NCBI GenBank assembly: GCA_017447815.1
Contig: JAFSMS010000046.1
Location: 1 to 64,000 of the forward strand
Direction of reading: 5' to 3'
Length of the DNA stretch: 64,000 nt
DNA from: Bacteroidales bacterium
Lineage (GTDB): Bacteria; Bacteroidota; Bacteroidia; Bacteroidales; UBA932
This document shows positions 1 to 8,093 of the stretch, piece after piece. Position numbers and translations under genes: made by a program. The stretch's first letter is position 1. The number at the start of each line of letters is the position of its first letter. The notes beneath the pieces were generated by a model, which ran no database searches, had not been told where the DNA came from, and worked only from the letters and a program-made list of their open reading frames with translations.

Positions 1-747
1 TATGCGATGCATCTTCTCCCTATGCTCCGGCGTATCCCAGACGGGGCCGAAATACTGCCTTCCCATAGACTGATAAAAATGCGTAAGCATCTTTCTGTCC
101 ATATGGAACAGGTGCTTGAGCATAGGATTGGGACCGTACCCACTCATATGGGAGAGGATGTTAAAATCCAGCAAGGGGTCTCCATAGCCGAAATCGCCCA
201 AATCTATCCAATATACCTTGCCATTCGCCATAATGATATTGCAGGGATTAAGGTCTCCGTGCAAACAGGTGTTTGCCGGCTCCAATTCGTCAAGATAGCC
301 CGCCAGCCTTGCCTTGACATGGTCCGGAATCACCTTGTTCTCCATAATCATTTCCCGGGTACGCAAGGCAATATTGTCAAAAGATTCCGTATTGCATGGA
401 ATGGAGTGAAGCGCCTTGGCATATTCTGCCGTAACGCCGGCCAGTTCCTCCAGCCGTTCGGGATGGTCGGCAATAATCCTTCCGAACGACTCCTTGCCCT
501 GAATCCGCTGGACAGTCATGCCGTAACGCTGCCCGTCCGTTACAAACTCATAAGGTTCGGCCGATGGAATCCCCATCTGAAAGACTGCCTTGGAGCGTAG
601 AAACTCCTCCTCCGCCTTGCTGGCGGAAATGCCGGGTTTATTCAACTTAAGGATCACGGAGTCGTCCGTCTTGTTGTAGTAGGATTCCCCGAATCCTCCT
701 CCGCCAAAGGATACCCATTCTTGAAGGTCAACGATTTTTGCTTCCAT
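1..747 (-). CDS. APH-fold small-molecule kinase, 3' end outside window
   Basis: The gene reads leftward and runs off the left edge; 249 codons are visible. The product has the aminoglycoside phosphotransferase / protein-kinase-like fold. A glycine-rich loop (FGGGGFG) lies near residue 16, the catalytic loop LHGDLNPCN starts at residue 162, and the metal-binding segment WIDLGDFG is near residue 178. It is a paralogue of the complete gene at 4104-4952: the N-termini, catalytic loops and spacing match. I place both in the TIGR02172-like family, whose substrate is unknown; a resistance function should not be assumed. The start ATG is at 747 and no strong ribosome-binding site is seen. A -7 box at 964-971 points toward it, which would give a leader of about 210 nt. 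Confidence 0.8.
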   Translation of the reverse strand, partial: MEAKIVDLQEWVSFGGGGFGESYYNKTDDSVILKLNKPGISASKAEEEFLRSKAVFQMGIPSAEPYEFVTDGQRYGMTVQRIQGKESFGRIIADHPERLEELAGVTAEYAKALHSIPCNTESFDNIALRTREMIMENKVIPDHVKARLAGYLDELEPANTCLHGDLNPCNIIMANGKVYWIDLGDFGYGDPLLDFNILSHMSGYGPNPMLKHLFHMDRKMLTHFYQSMGRQYFGPVWDTPEHREKMHRI

Positions 748-846
748 CGTACAATTATTCCATGCTAAAATAAGAAAAAATCCTCAAAAACCATTATATG
801 GTGTGTCCATCGCTCAGTTTGTCGGAAACATGCCATGGTTTAGATG

Positions 847-924
847 CTAGAACGCCGTAAATGGACGGGACGTGGCACCATACGATTTGTGGTCTTCATA
901 ACAGATTTTGCCCGCCTCTTTCAT
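847..924 (-). CDS. Possible 25-residue leader peptide
   Basis: A short frame in the long leader of the kinase gene starts with ATG at 924 and stops at 847. The product begins MKEAGKICYEDHKSYG and is hydrophilic, with no signal sequence or recognisable domain. It lies downstream of the -7 box at 964-971. It may be a leader ORF or chance; nothing else supports it. Confidence 0.2.
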   Translation of the reverse strand: MKEAGKICYEDHKSYGATSRPFTAF

Positions 925-963
925 GTGAGATATTAAATATTTGTTACTAACCCTTAGAACACG

Positions 964-971
964 CAAAGATA
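964..971 (-). promoter_or_regulatory. -7 promoter box (TATCTTTG) for kinase gene
   Basis: The minus strand reads TATCTTTG, matching the Bacteroidetes -7 consensus TAnnTTTG. It would start a transcript about 210 nt before the kinase ATG at 747. Confidence 0.5.
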
Positions 972-1091
972 CAAAAAATGTGGGCTTTTGAAAAGATTAA
1001 AGACATCGTTCAAGACAAAAAGGTCTCCCAAAAAGTCGGCTTAAAGAAAAGACAGGGGGCAGCCTGGAGCCATCGTTTCAATATTTTTTAG

Positions 1092-1099
1092 TACCTTTG
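1092..1099 (+). promoter_or_regulatory. -7 promoter box (TACCTTTG) for CDF operon
   Basis: TACCTTTG matches the Bacteroidetes -7 consensus and lies 38 nt before the first start codon of the operon at 1138-4116. Confidence 0.6.
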
Positions 1100-1137
1100 C
1101 GGTAGCAGAGCAGAGAACTTGACGTTCCTATCGATTC

Positions 1138-2070
1138 ATGACCGAGCATACGGATCATACCATTCCTTCGCGGGAAAAAGAAATTGACCGGGTTACCCTT
1201 CTTGGCAGCCTGGTCAATATCTTCCTCACCGTCCTGAAGTTCGGCGTCGGCTTCGCCGGCCGTAGTTCCGCCATGGTGGCCGATGCCATCCACTCGCTGT
1301 CGGACCTTCTCACCGACGCCGTGGTGCTCATCTTCGTCCATATCAGCAGCAAACCCGCCGACAGAAAGTATCACTACGGCCGCGGCAAGTTCGAAACCCT
1401 GGCTTCGGCCTTTGTGGGAATGCTTCTTCTGGTCGTTGCCGGCGGCATCCTCTATCATGGCGCGGCAGAGGCCCTTTCCTGGTACAGGGGGAAACCGCTT
1501 CCCAAGCCCGGAGCCATTGCGCTCTGGGGCGCCGTCGCTTCCGTCATCCTGAAGGAACTCATCTACCGATACACCCAGGCGAAGGCCAAAAAACTGCGCT
1601 CCCCCGCCCTTGAGGCCAATGCCTGGCACCACCGCTCCGACGCCCTGTCGTCGGTTGCCACCTTGCTGGGCATCGGCGGCGCCGTCCTCCTGGGAGAAAA
1701 ATGGGCCGTCCTGGACCCCCTCGCTTCCATTGTGGTGGGATGCTTCATCGTACGAGTGGCCTGGATGCTCCTGCGGAAGAACTTCCGGGACCTCATGGAG
1801 GCCTCCCTCCCGGAAGAGACAGAGGCCGAAATCCTCTCCATCGTAACGTCATTCCCCGAAGTCAAAGACCCGCACAACCTCAAGACCAGGCGCATCGGCA
1901 GCCATTTTGCCATTGAACTCCATATCAGGATGGACGGCAGCACCTCCCTTCAGGACAGTCACGCTACCGCCCACCGGATAGAAGAGGCCCTGCGTGAGCA
2001 TTTTGGCGAAGATACCCACATCACCATACATGTAGAGCCTGTCAAGCCCTTCCCCAAAGAATCCTTATAG
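1138..2070 (+). CDS. Cation diffusion facilitator family transporter
   Basis: An inner-membrane secondary transporter that exports divalent metal ions (zinc, iron or manganese type) in exchange for protons. The 310-residue length is normal for the family. The membrane part carries the two metal-site segments of the FieF/YiiP type: VADAIHSLSDLLTD at residues 47-60 and HHRSD at 164-168. The C-terminal 90 residues form the usual cytoplasmic domain, with alternating strands and histidines. It is the first gene of a plus-strand operon with an inositol-phosphatase-like gene 3 nt downstream. The metal cannot be assigned from sequence. Confidence 0.92.
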   Translation: MTEHTDHTIPSREKEIDRVTLLGSLVNIFLTVLKFGVGFAGRSSAMVADAIHSLSDLLTDAVVLIFVHISSKPADRKYHYGRGKFETLASAFVGMLLLVVAGGILYHGAAEALSWYRGKPLPKPGAIALWGAVASVILKELIYRYTQAKAKKLRSPALEANAWHHRSDALSSVATLLGIGGAVLLGEKWAVLDPLASIVVGCFIVRVAWMLLRKNFRDLMEASLPEETEAEILSIVTSFPEVKDPHNLKTRRIGSHFAIELHIRMDGSTSLQDSHATAHRIEEALREHFGEDTHITIHVEPVKPFPKESL

Positions 2071-2073
2071 GTT

Positions 2074-2871
2074 ATGGAAACTGTTGACATTGAAATAGTA
2101 AGCGCCATCGTCCGGGCGGCATCCTCCCTGATGGACCGGAGCGGACGCTTCGAGATACACGACAAAGGGACCCTCGAGAATATCGTCACGTCCTCCGACG
2201 TGGCCGTCCAGCATTTCCTCACGAGGGAACTCGGCCTGCGTTTCCCCGAAATCGGCTTCCTCTGCGAAGAGGAAGACCTCAGCGATATCGCCGGCCACGA
2301 GGCCGTCTGGGTCATCGACCCCATCGACGGGACGGCCAATTATGCGCGGGGCAACGAGAACTGCTGCATCAGCGTGGCCCTCGTCGAGAAGAACGAGCCC
2401 ATTCTCGGAGTGGTTTACGCTCCCTGGCGGGGAGAACTCTACACGGCCGAAAAAGGGAAAGGGGCCTTCTGCAACGGGAAGCCCATCCATGTCTCCGACC
2501 GTCGTTTCGAGCAGGGCATCCTCTTCACGGCCATGTCCACCTACCGGAAAGAACTGGCCAAAAGTTGCAGCGACATCATCTACGACATCTACATGGAATG
2601 CAACGACGTGCGAAGGACCGGGTCGGCCGCCGTGGAACTTTGCCTGATGGCGTCCGGCTTTGCCGAACTCTATTTCGAAATGCGGCTGATGCCCTGGGAC
2701 TATGCGGCAGCCAGCCTTGTCCTGACGGAAGCCGGCGGGGCGGTCTGCGGCTATGACGGAGAAAAGCCCTCCCTGTACAAGCCGTCGCTGTTTATCGCCG
2801 CCAACACGAAGGAGCATTGCAACAGAGTCCTCCAAGCCGTCCACAGGCACCTGGAGAAACTTCCCTATTGA
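2074..2871 (+). CDS. Inositol monophosphatase family phosphatase
   Basis: A lithium-sensitive-type, Mg-dependent sugar or nucleotide phosphatase fold. The metal-binding segments are EEE at 65-67, DPIDGT at 82-87 and the C-terminal WDYAAASLVLTEAGG (near 209-223), in the order and spacing of inositol monophosphatase / CysQ proteins. The 265-residue length is normal. It begins 3 nt after the CDF transporter stop, so translation is probably coupled. The substrate could be inositol phosphate, 3'-phosphoadenosine phosphate or a sugar phosphate. Confidence 0.9.
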   Translation: METVDIEIVSAIVRAASSLMDRSGRFEIHDKGTLENIVTSSDVAVQHFLTRELGLRFPEIGFLCEEEDLSDIAGHEAVWVIDPIDGTANYARGNENCCISVALVEKNEPILGVVYAPWRGELYTAEKGKGAFCNGKPIHVSDRRFEQGILFTAMSTYRKELAKSCSDIIYDIYMECNDVRRTGSAAVELCLMASGFAELYFEMRLMPWDYAAASLVLTEAGGAVCGYDGEKPSLYKPSLFIAANTKEHCNRVLQAVHRHLEKLPY

Positions 2872-2881
2872 CAAAGACAGC

Positions 2882-3478
2882 ATGAAATCCATTTCCGGAA
2901 AGATTAACAGCCTGTGTATGAAAGGCCTATGCATGACACTCCTTCTCTGCATCCTGGCAGGAGTGCAGGGATGTTCGCGCCCTGACGGCGACGAGGAGGT
3001 CCGGCAGGAAATCGAGTCCATCATGACCATGAAGGAACTCGGCCTGGTCGAATACCGGGTCCGCAAGATCATCAAGGCCGATGACCAGGGAGAGTGGTAC
3101 AAAATCGGCGACCGCAAAATCCTTCTCAGTTGCACGGCCTACCTCAAGGCCGGCATCGACCTTTCCAAGGTCAGTGCCGAGGATATCGTCGCGGACCGCA
3201 GCACGGGAAAAGTCACGGTAACGCTCCCCCACGCCCAGCTGCTGTCGCTGGACATTCCCGCCTCGGAAATCCGGCAGGAATATGACCAGGTGACACTTCT
3301 CCGCTCGTCCTTCTCCGTCCAGGAGCGGAATGCGCTTCTGAGGCAGGGAGAACGGCAAATCCGCCAGAGCGTCCCTTCCCTCGGGATTCTCCGGAAAGCG
3401 GAGGAAAATGCACAGAAATTCTTTGAATCCGTCTTTTACCCGATGGGATTCAAAGCGGTGGAAGTGAACTTCAAATGA
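2882..3478 (+). CDS. DUF4230 lipoprotein
   Basis: A predicted lipoprotein of 198 residues. The frame is open further upstream, but ATG at 2882 gives a clean signal peptide ending in lipobox LAGVQGC; an alternative ATG at 2918 would also work. The mature part (EYRVRKI..., then VSAEDIVADRSTGKVTVTLP) fits DUF4230, a Bacteroidetes/Firmicutes family of unknown function that is usually membrane anchored. The next gene is a second DUF4230 protein overlapping by ATGA, so the pair is co-translated and may form one complex. Confidence 0.75.
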   Translation: MKSISGKINSLCMKGLCMTLLLCILAGVQGCSRPDGDEEVRQEIESIMTMKELGLVEYRVRKIIKADDQGEWYKIGDRKILLSCTAYLKAGIDLSKVSAEDIVADRSTGKVTVTLPHAQLLSLDIPASEIRQEYDQVTLLRSSFSVQERNALLRQGERQIRQSVPSLGILRKAEENAQKFFESVFYPMGFKAVEVNFK

Positions 3479-4116
3479 GCGGAGCCATGGAAAAAAGGAA
3501 ATTCACGATCACCGTCGGCCCGTCCGTCATCCTGCTGGTCCTTCTGCTGATCGGCGGAGCACTTCTTCTCCGCACCGGTGCGCTCAAGAAAGAAAGGGCC
3601 CTTACCCTTGAAAAGACGGCCGTCATCACCACCCGGATCCGTACGCTCGGAGAACTGACCACGGCCTGTTTCTACGATGAAATCGTGCTCAACGGCACCA
3701 AGAAAAACCCGCTCTGGAAGGATTGGAACGACCATCTGGTCATCATCGCGCACGGAACGGTCCGGGCGGGAATCGACCTGCAGAAAATGGACAGCGAAAG
3801 CGTACGCTTTTCGGGAGATACCGTCATCGTACGCCTCCCGAATCCGGAGTATCTGGACATCATCGTCAATCCGTCCGACTTCGACATCTTTGCCGAGACC
3901 GGGCGATGGACCCAGCAACAGGTTTCGAAACTGCAGGACAGCGCCCGGCAGCGACTGATCGCCGAGGCCGATTATGCCGGACTCAAAAGGACCGCCTACG
4001 AGGGAGCCATGCAGGCTGTCGGCAGCCTCCTGACCGCCTCCGGCTACACACTCATCCGCTTCGACCATCCGGCCTATTACTTCCCGATGCCCGGGGAAGA
4101 CGCCTACCTCAGATAG
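3475..4116 (+). CDS. DUF4230 membrane-anchored protein
   Basis: A 213-residue protein with one N-terminal membrane helix (residues 14-33) and no lipobox, followed by a DUF4230-type extracytoplasmic domain. The segment VRAGIDLQKMDSESVRFSGDTVIVRLP parallels KAGIDLSKVSAEDIVADRSTGKVTVTLP in the gene before it, so the two are paralogues with different anchors: one lipid, one helix. The start overlaps the previous stop (ATGA). Its 3' end overlaps the convergent kinase gene by 13 nt. Function unknown. Confidence 0.78.
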   Translation: MSGAMEKRKFTITVGPSVILLVLLLIGGALLLRTGALKKERALTLEKTAVITTRIRTLGELTTACFYDEIVLNGTKKNPLWKDWNDHLVIIAHGTVRAGIDLQKMDSESVRFSGDTVIVRLPNPEYLDIIVNPSDFDIFAETGRWTQQQVSKLQDSARQRLIAEADYAGLKRTAYEGAMQAVGSLLTASGYTLIRFDHPAYYFPMPGEDAYLR

Positions 4117-4952
4117 TTCTCGATCAACTTCAGCAGCCCTTCGCTGACAGGGCCCTTGCGGTCGTGCAACTTGCAAAGCACATAGGTGAGTTTGAGGGAG
4201 ATATAGGGACCCAATCCCTTCACATGGGCTTCCAGTTCTTCCGGATTCTCCGTGTTCCAGTAGGCCTTGGAAAAGACATCCCAATGCTTCGCCAACGTGT
4301 CCAGGCCCAAGTGGAAAATACTCTGGGCCCGCTCTTCCGATATGTGTTTCTCGGCATAATACATCATGGCCAAGTCCCATTCCGGGCGGCCGTAGGCAAA
4401 ATCTCCCACATCAATCCAGAGATTCCGCTTGCCGTCGGTAATGATGTTGCCGATATGGAGGTCTCCGTGGAGGCAGGTGTCGGCCGAATGGAGGGCATCC
4501 AGCGCATCCAGAAGAAGGACCTTCAGATTTTGCGGAAGAGACTCGAACCGGACGACCGCGTCGCGGACAAGGGACCTCATGTCCGGCAAACGGGCCGTGT
4601 CGGCCTTGGTGGCGTGCAATTCCCGGGAAAGCCGGGCGAAGAGCAGGGAAAGGGGCTCCAGCTGCCCAGGCTCCTGGGAGATGATGCGGGTGAAAGAGCG
4701 CTTGCCGACAATGAGTTCATACTCCGCGCCGTAACGCGTTCCGTCCGTAATGAGACGGATAGGCTCCGGTGTGGGCAACCCCATATCAAAGACCAGCCGA
4801 TTGACCAAAAACTCCCGCCGGGCCGTCTCGGCGGCATATCCGGGCGTGAATAACTTGGCCAAGGTACGGCCATTTCTGTGATTGTAGGTAATGGCCGTGC
4901 CGCCTTCGCCCGTCTGGATATAATCGTCCAGGTTTATCGGCTCATACGTCAT
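4104..4952 (-). CDS. APH-fold small-molecule kinase (TIGR02172-like)
   Basis: A complete 282-residue paralogue of the kinase at 1-747. The catalytic loop LHGDLHIGN is at residues 161-169 and the metal-binding IDVGDF at 180-185. The frame is open to 4988, but ATG at 4952 is chosen because it aligns with the paralogue's N-terminus (INLDDYIQTGEGG against VDLQEWVSFGGGG) and avoids overlapping the upstream gene. It lies 8 nt downstream of the outer-membrane protein gene on the same strand and is probably co-transcribed with it. The substrate is unknown. Confidence 0.8.
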   Translation of the reverse strand: MTYEPINLDDYIQTGEGGTAITYNHRNGRTLAKLFTPGYAAETARREFLVNRLVFDMGLPTPEPIRLITDGTRYGAEYELIVGKRSFTRIISQEPGQLEPLSLLFARLSRELHATKADTARLPDMRSLVRDAVVRFESLPQNLKVLLLDALDALHSADTCLHGDLHIGNIITDGKRNLWIDVGDFAYGRPEWDLAMMYYAEKHISEERAQSIFHLGLDTLAKHWDVFSKAYWNTENPEELEAHVKGLGPYISLKLTYVLCKLHDRKGPVSEGLLKLIENYLR

Positions 4953-4960
4953 GAGAAAAA

Positions 4961-5815
4961 CTATTTTCTCTTCTTGGGAGCTATGCAACGGAAATAGCTG
5001 AACTGCAATCCGATGAAGTCGATGTTCCTGGCGATGCGGAAGGAATTCAACCTGGCGTTATTGTTGTTCCCGTTGATCCAGGTCTTGTTTTGGATGGTAT
5101 GGTCCCACGTCATGCCCAGAAGTGGAATACTGATGGCGAAAGAACTGCCGTCACGCAATTTCAACGCACCGCCGACCGCGAATTTGAGGCCGATATCCAA
5201 GGTGTTGGTATTGCGGATTTTGTTGGTGCCTTCCTTGAGGGGATAGGAGGACGTGACCCCGTAACTGCCGTACAGACGGCCCTCTCCGAAAACGGCGAAC
5301 AGCTTGGAGCCGAAGAAAGAGAGATACTTGCGGGCCGTCAGGGCTACTCCACCCTTATGGTGATGCATATGGCGGGACGAGATGGGGACATTGAGGTCGG
5401 TTATTGCTTCCTGACCCTCCTCGGTACCGTCATCGAAGATGCCGCCGAGGACGTCGCGAAGGTCCAGCTTCAGGTCTGTGTTCAGTTGATAGCCCGTATA
5501 TTCCAGACGGACGCCCAGGGAGAAATCGTCGGCCAGGAAATAGGAGAAGGTCGGTGCCACGGCCCATGTCCGGAAATTGCCGGAGCCGATATTGAGCATG
5601 GAGAGAATGCTGTAGCCGTCTCCGTTGGCCAGACCGGCCGCATCAAAACTATGATACGTACCGGAGATGCCCAGCGTCCGGGTTCCTTTCTCGATAAACA
5701 CGACTTTGCCCTTAGCAGGGTCTTCAAAACGACGCAAGATGGAATTGACAGTACCCTGCGCGAACAACTGGGCGCTCACTGCCAGAGCAGCCAAGGCGAA
5801 TACGATTTTTTTCAT
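4961..5815 (-). CDS. Outer-membrane beta-barrel-like protein
   Basis: A 284-residue secreted protein with a Sec signal peptide (MKKIVFALAALAVSAQLFAQ). Alternating polar/hydrophobic strands with many aromatic residues and a final aromatic-containing strand (FIGLQFSYFR) suggest a porin-like barrel of about a dozen strands. No enzymatic motif is visible. ATG at 5815 is preferred over 5824 because 5824 lies inside the -7 box (5822-5829). Family assignment is by pattern only. Confidence 0.65.
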   Translation of the reverse strand: MKKIVFALAALAVSAQLFAQGTVNSILRRFEDPAKGKVVFIEKGTRTLGISGTYHSFDAAGLANGDGYSILSMLNIGSGNFRTWAVAPTFSYFLADDFSLGVRLEYTGYQLNTDLKLDLRDVLGGIFDDGTEEGQEAITDLNVPISSRHMHHHKGGVALTARKYLSFFGSKLFAVFGEGRLYGSYGVTSSYPLKEGTNKIRNTNTLDIGLKFAVGGALKLRDGSSFAISIPLLGMTWDHTIQNKTWINGNNNNARLNSFRIARNIDFIGLQFSYFRCIAPKKRK

Positions 5816-5821
5816 AATATG

Positions 5822-5829
5822 CAAAAGTA
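5822..5829 (-). promoter_or_regulatory. -7 promoter box (TACTTTTG) for outer-membrane protein gene
   Basis: The minus strand reads TACTTTTG, ending only 6 nt before the ATG at 5815. The message would have an extremely short leader. Confidence 0.5.
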
Positions 5830-5914
5830 AACATTCTCTGTCAATCCGTCAAGTACTCTATTTTGGTTTTTAGCAGATTTTAGGGTATATTTACAAAATC
5901 AAATCAAAATCGAA

Positions 5915-7333
5915 ATGCCGGAAAACGCTCTCAGACCGTTATTCGAATCCTATACGGGCCGACAACTGGCCGATATCCTGGAACTGCCCACTTCCGGCAG
6001 CAACCGGCGCTACTTCCGCCTCAAGGGGGGAAACCTCTCGCTCATCGGCGTCATCGGAAACAACCTGGAAGAGAACCGCGCCTTCATCTACCTGTCCCGT
6101 CATTTCCGGGAAAAGGGCATCCGCGTCCCCGCCGTGCTCGCGGTCAGTGACGACGGATTCTCCTACCTGCAGGAAGACCTGGGAGACAAAGTGCTCTTCG
6201 GCCTGGTCTCCGAAGGAAGGGAAAACGGAATTTACAGCCCTGTCGAAACGGACATCCTGTGCCGCACCATCGAACAACTGCCCCGCCTGCAGTATCAGGG
6301 AGCCAGAGACCTGGACTGGGGGAAGTGCCTGTACGAGGCTTTCGACGGCCGTATGATCGATTTCGACCTCAACTACTTCAAATACTGTTTTCTCAAGGCC
6401 ACCGGCCTGGAATTCAACGAAGTCCACCTGCAGGATGACTTTGAAAAACTGAAGGAAGACCTCCTGAAAGACAGCGGGAACACCTTTATGCACCGGGATT
6501 TCCAGGCCCGCAACATCCTCATCCAGGACGGAGAGCCCTGGATCATCGACTTCCAGGGCGGCCGGCGCGGTCCCATCTATTACGATGTGGCTTCCTTCGT
6601 CTGGCAGGCCCGGTCCCGCTTCCCGGAGCAACTCAAGCAGAAACTGCTCCAGTCCTATCTCCGCGCCCTGAGAAGTTATCAGGAGGTGGATGAAGAACAG
6701 TTCTACAGCCGTCTGCGCCTGTTTGTGCTGTTCCGCACCCTGCAGGTGCTGGGGGCCTACGGTTTCCGCGGCTACTTCGAGAAAAAGCCGCACTTCCTCT
6801 CCAGCGTCCCCTACGCCCTCGGCAATCTGAGAACCCTGCTGCAGACGCCCTTTACGGATTATCCCCACCTGAACGACATCCTGCTCCAACTGACGAACAT
6901 GCCGCAGTTCAATGAAATTCCGCAGGACCGCCGGCTGGAGGTGCATATCTACAGTTTCGCCTACAAGAAAGGCATTCCGGCCGACAATACCGGCAACGGC
7001 GGCGGCTACGTATTCGACTGTCGCTCCATCAACAACCCCGGCAAGTACGAGCATTACCGCCAGTTCACCGGAAACGACCCGGAAGTGATCAAGTTCCTGG
7101 AAGACGACGGAGAAGTAACCACCTTCCTGGACAGTGTCTATAAACTGGTGGACGCCCATGTGCAGCGCTTCCTCGAAAGGAAGTTCACGCACCTGCAGGT
7201 ATGCTTCGGCTGCACCGGCGGGCAGCACCGCTCCGTCTATTGCGCCGAACATCTGGGGAAATACCTTTCCCACAAGTACAATGTGAAAGTGATGGTCACC
7301 CACCGCGAAATGAATATCGAGAAAGTCCTGTAG
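5915..7333 (+). CDS. AmgK-like sugar kinase fused to RapZ C-terminal domain
   Basis: A two-domain cytoplasmic protein of 472 residues. Residues 1 to about 325 are an APH-fold kinase with catalytic HRDFQARN at 193-200 and metal-binding IIDFQGG near 210-216, resembling AmgK, which phosphorylates MurNAc/GlcNAc at C1. Residues of about 338-472 match the C-terminal domain of RapZ, including GCTGGQHRSV at 432-441; in Escherichia coli RapZ this domain senses glucosamine-6-phosphate. The following gene is a MurU-like nucleotidyltransferase 1 nt downstream, the usual AmgK partner. I infer a salvage kinase whose activity may be tuned by an amino-sugar ligand. No Walker-type N-terminal RapZ ATPase domain is present. 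Confidence 0.85.
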   Translation: MPENALRPLFESYTGRQLADILELPTSGSNRRYFRLKGGNLSLIGVIGNNLEENRAFIYLSRHFREKGIRVPAVLAVSDDGFSYLQEDLGDKVLFGLVSEGRENGIYSPVETDILCRTIEQLPRLQYQGARDLDWGKCLYEAFDGRMIDFDLNYFKYCFLKATGLEFNEVHLQDDFEKLKEDLLKDSGNTFMHRDFQARNILIQDGEPWIIDFQGGRRGPIYYDVASFVWQARSRFPEQLKQKLLQSYLRALRSYQEVDEEQFYSRLRLFVLFRTLQVLGAYGFRGYFEKKPHFLSSVPYALGNLRTLLQTPFTDYPHLNDILLQLTNMPQFNEIPQDRRLEVHIYSFAYKKGIPADNTGNGGGYVFDCRSINNPGKYEHYRQFTGNDPEVIKFLEDDGEVTTFLDSVYKLVDAHVQRFLERKFTHLQVCFGCTGGQHRSVYCAEHLGKYLSHKYNVKVMVTHREMNIEKVL

Positions 7334-7334
7334 C

Positions 7335-8081
7335 ATGAAAGCGATGATCTTTGCCGCCGGGCTCGGCACCCGCCTCCGTCCCCTTACCGACAGCCTTCCC
7401 AAAGCGCTGGTTCCGGTGTGCGGGGAGCCGCTGCTGTACCATGTCATCGGCAAACTGCGCGAAGCCGGCTATCGCGGGATCGTGGTCAACGTGCATCATT
7501 TTCCGCAGCAGATCCGGGACTACCTCCGGAGCCGGGACTGGGGCGTGGAGATCGGCATCTCCGACGAATCGGCCTGCCTGCTGGAAACCGGCGGAGGAAT
7601 CGCCCGGGCGCAAGATCTTATCCTGCCCACGGAGGAGCCCTTCCTCGTGCACAACGTGGACATCATCTCGGACGTGGACCTCGCCTGGGTGCGCCGCCAG
7701 ACACGTCCCGAAGCCCTTGCCACCCTGGTGGTGAGTCCCCGGGAAACCCGGCGCAACCTCCTTTTCGATGACGACATGCGCCTGGTGGGATGGATGGACC
7801 GGCAAAGCGGCGAGGTCCGCTCTCCCTATCCCGGGCTGGATCCGGCCCGCTGCCGGCACTATGCCTTCGCCGGAATCCACAACCTGAGTCCGCGCATTTT
7901 CCCCCATTTCGGGGAGTGGGGATTCAAGGGACGCTTCCCCATCATGGACTTTTATCTCAAGGTTTGTGCGGCGGAGCCCATCTACGGGCTTGCGGCCGAG
8001 CATCTCAAGATTGTGGACGTGGGCAAATTCGAGACCCTCGACGAGGCCCAGCAACTGTGCAGCAAGATATTGAAACCATAA
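7335..8081 (+). CDS. murU: MurU-like sugar-1-phosphate nucleotidyltransferase
   Basis: A 248-residue nucleotidyltransferase that would join UTP and MurNAc-1-phosphate (or a related sugar phosphate) to give UDP-sugar, bypassing de novo synthesis of peptidoglycan precursors. The N-terminal signature AAGLGTRLRPLTDSLPKAL (residues 7-25) binds the nucleotide, and HNVDIISDVDL carries the metal-binding Asp. It begins 1 nt after the AmgK/RapZ fusion stop, so the two are coupled. A glucose-1-phosphate or mannose-1-phosphate specificity cannot be excluded by sequence alone; the pairing favours MurU. Confidence 0.82.
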   Translation: MKAMIFAAGLGTRLRPLTDSLPKALVPVCGEPLLYHVIGKLREAGYRGIVVNVHHFPQQIRDYLRSRDWGVEIGISDESACLLETGGGIARAQDLILPTEEPFLVHNVDIISDVDLAWVRRQTRPEALATLVVSPRETRRNLLFDDDMRLVGWMDRQSGEVRSPYPGLDPARCRHYAFAGIHNLSPRIFPHFGEWGFKGRFPIMDFYLKVCAAEPIYGLAAEHLKIVDVGKFETLDEAQQLCSKILKP

Positions 8082-8093
8082 ATAATCACTGTT

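Larger units (their letters stand above)
748..1137. other. Intergenic region between divergent genes
   Basis: This stretch holds divergent promoter boxes (964-971 leftward, 1092-1099 rightward), a possible 25-codon leader ORF on the minus strand, and a small palindrome ACCATTATATGGT at 790-802. On the minus strand the palindrome is followed by T-rich sequence and could act as a weak attenuator in the kinase leader. No RNA family was recognised. Confidence 0.5.

Noticed and set aside
7..600. 197-codon plus-strand frame at the left edge
   Set aside because: It is the antisense shadow of the partial kinase gene, whose catalytic loop and metal-binding motif are clear on minus.
4104..4952. Calling the APH-fold kinases aminoglycoside resistance genes
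   Set aside because: Only the general fold is shared; sequence and context give no evidence for antibiotic substrates.
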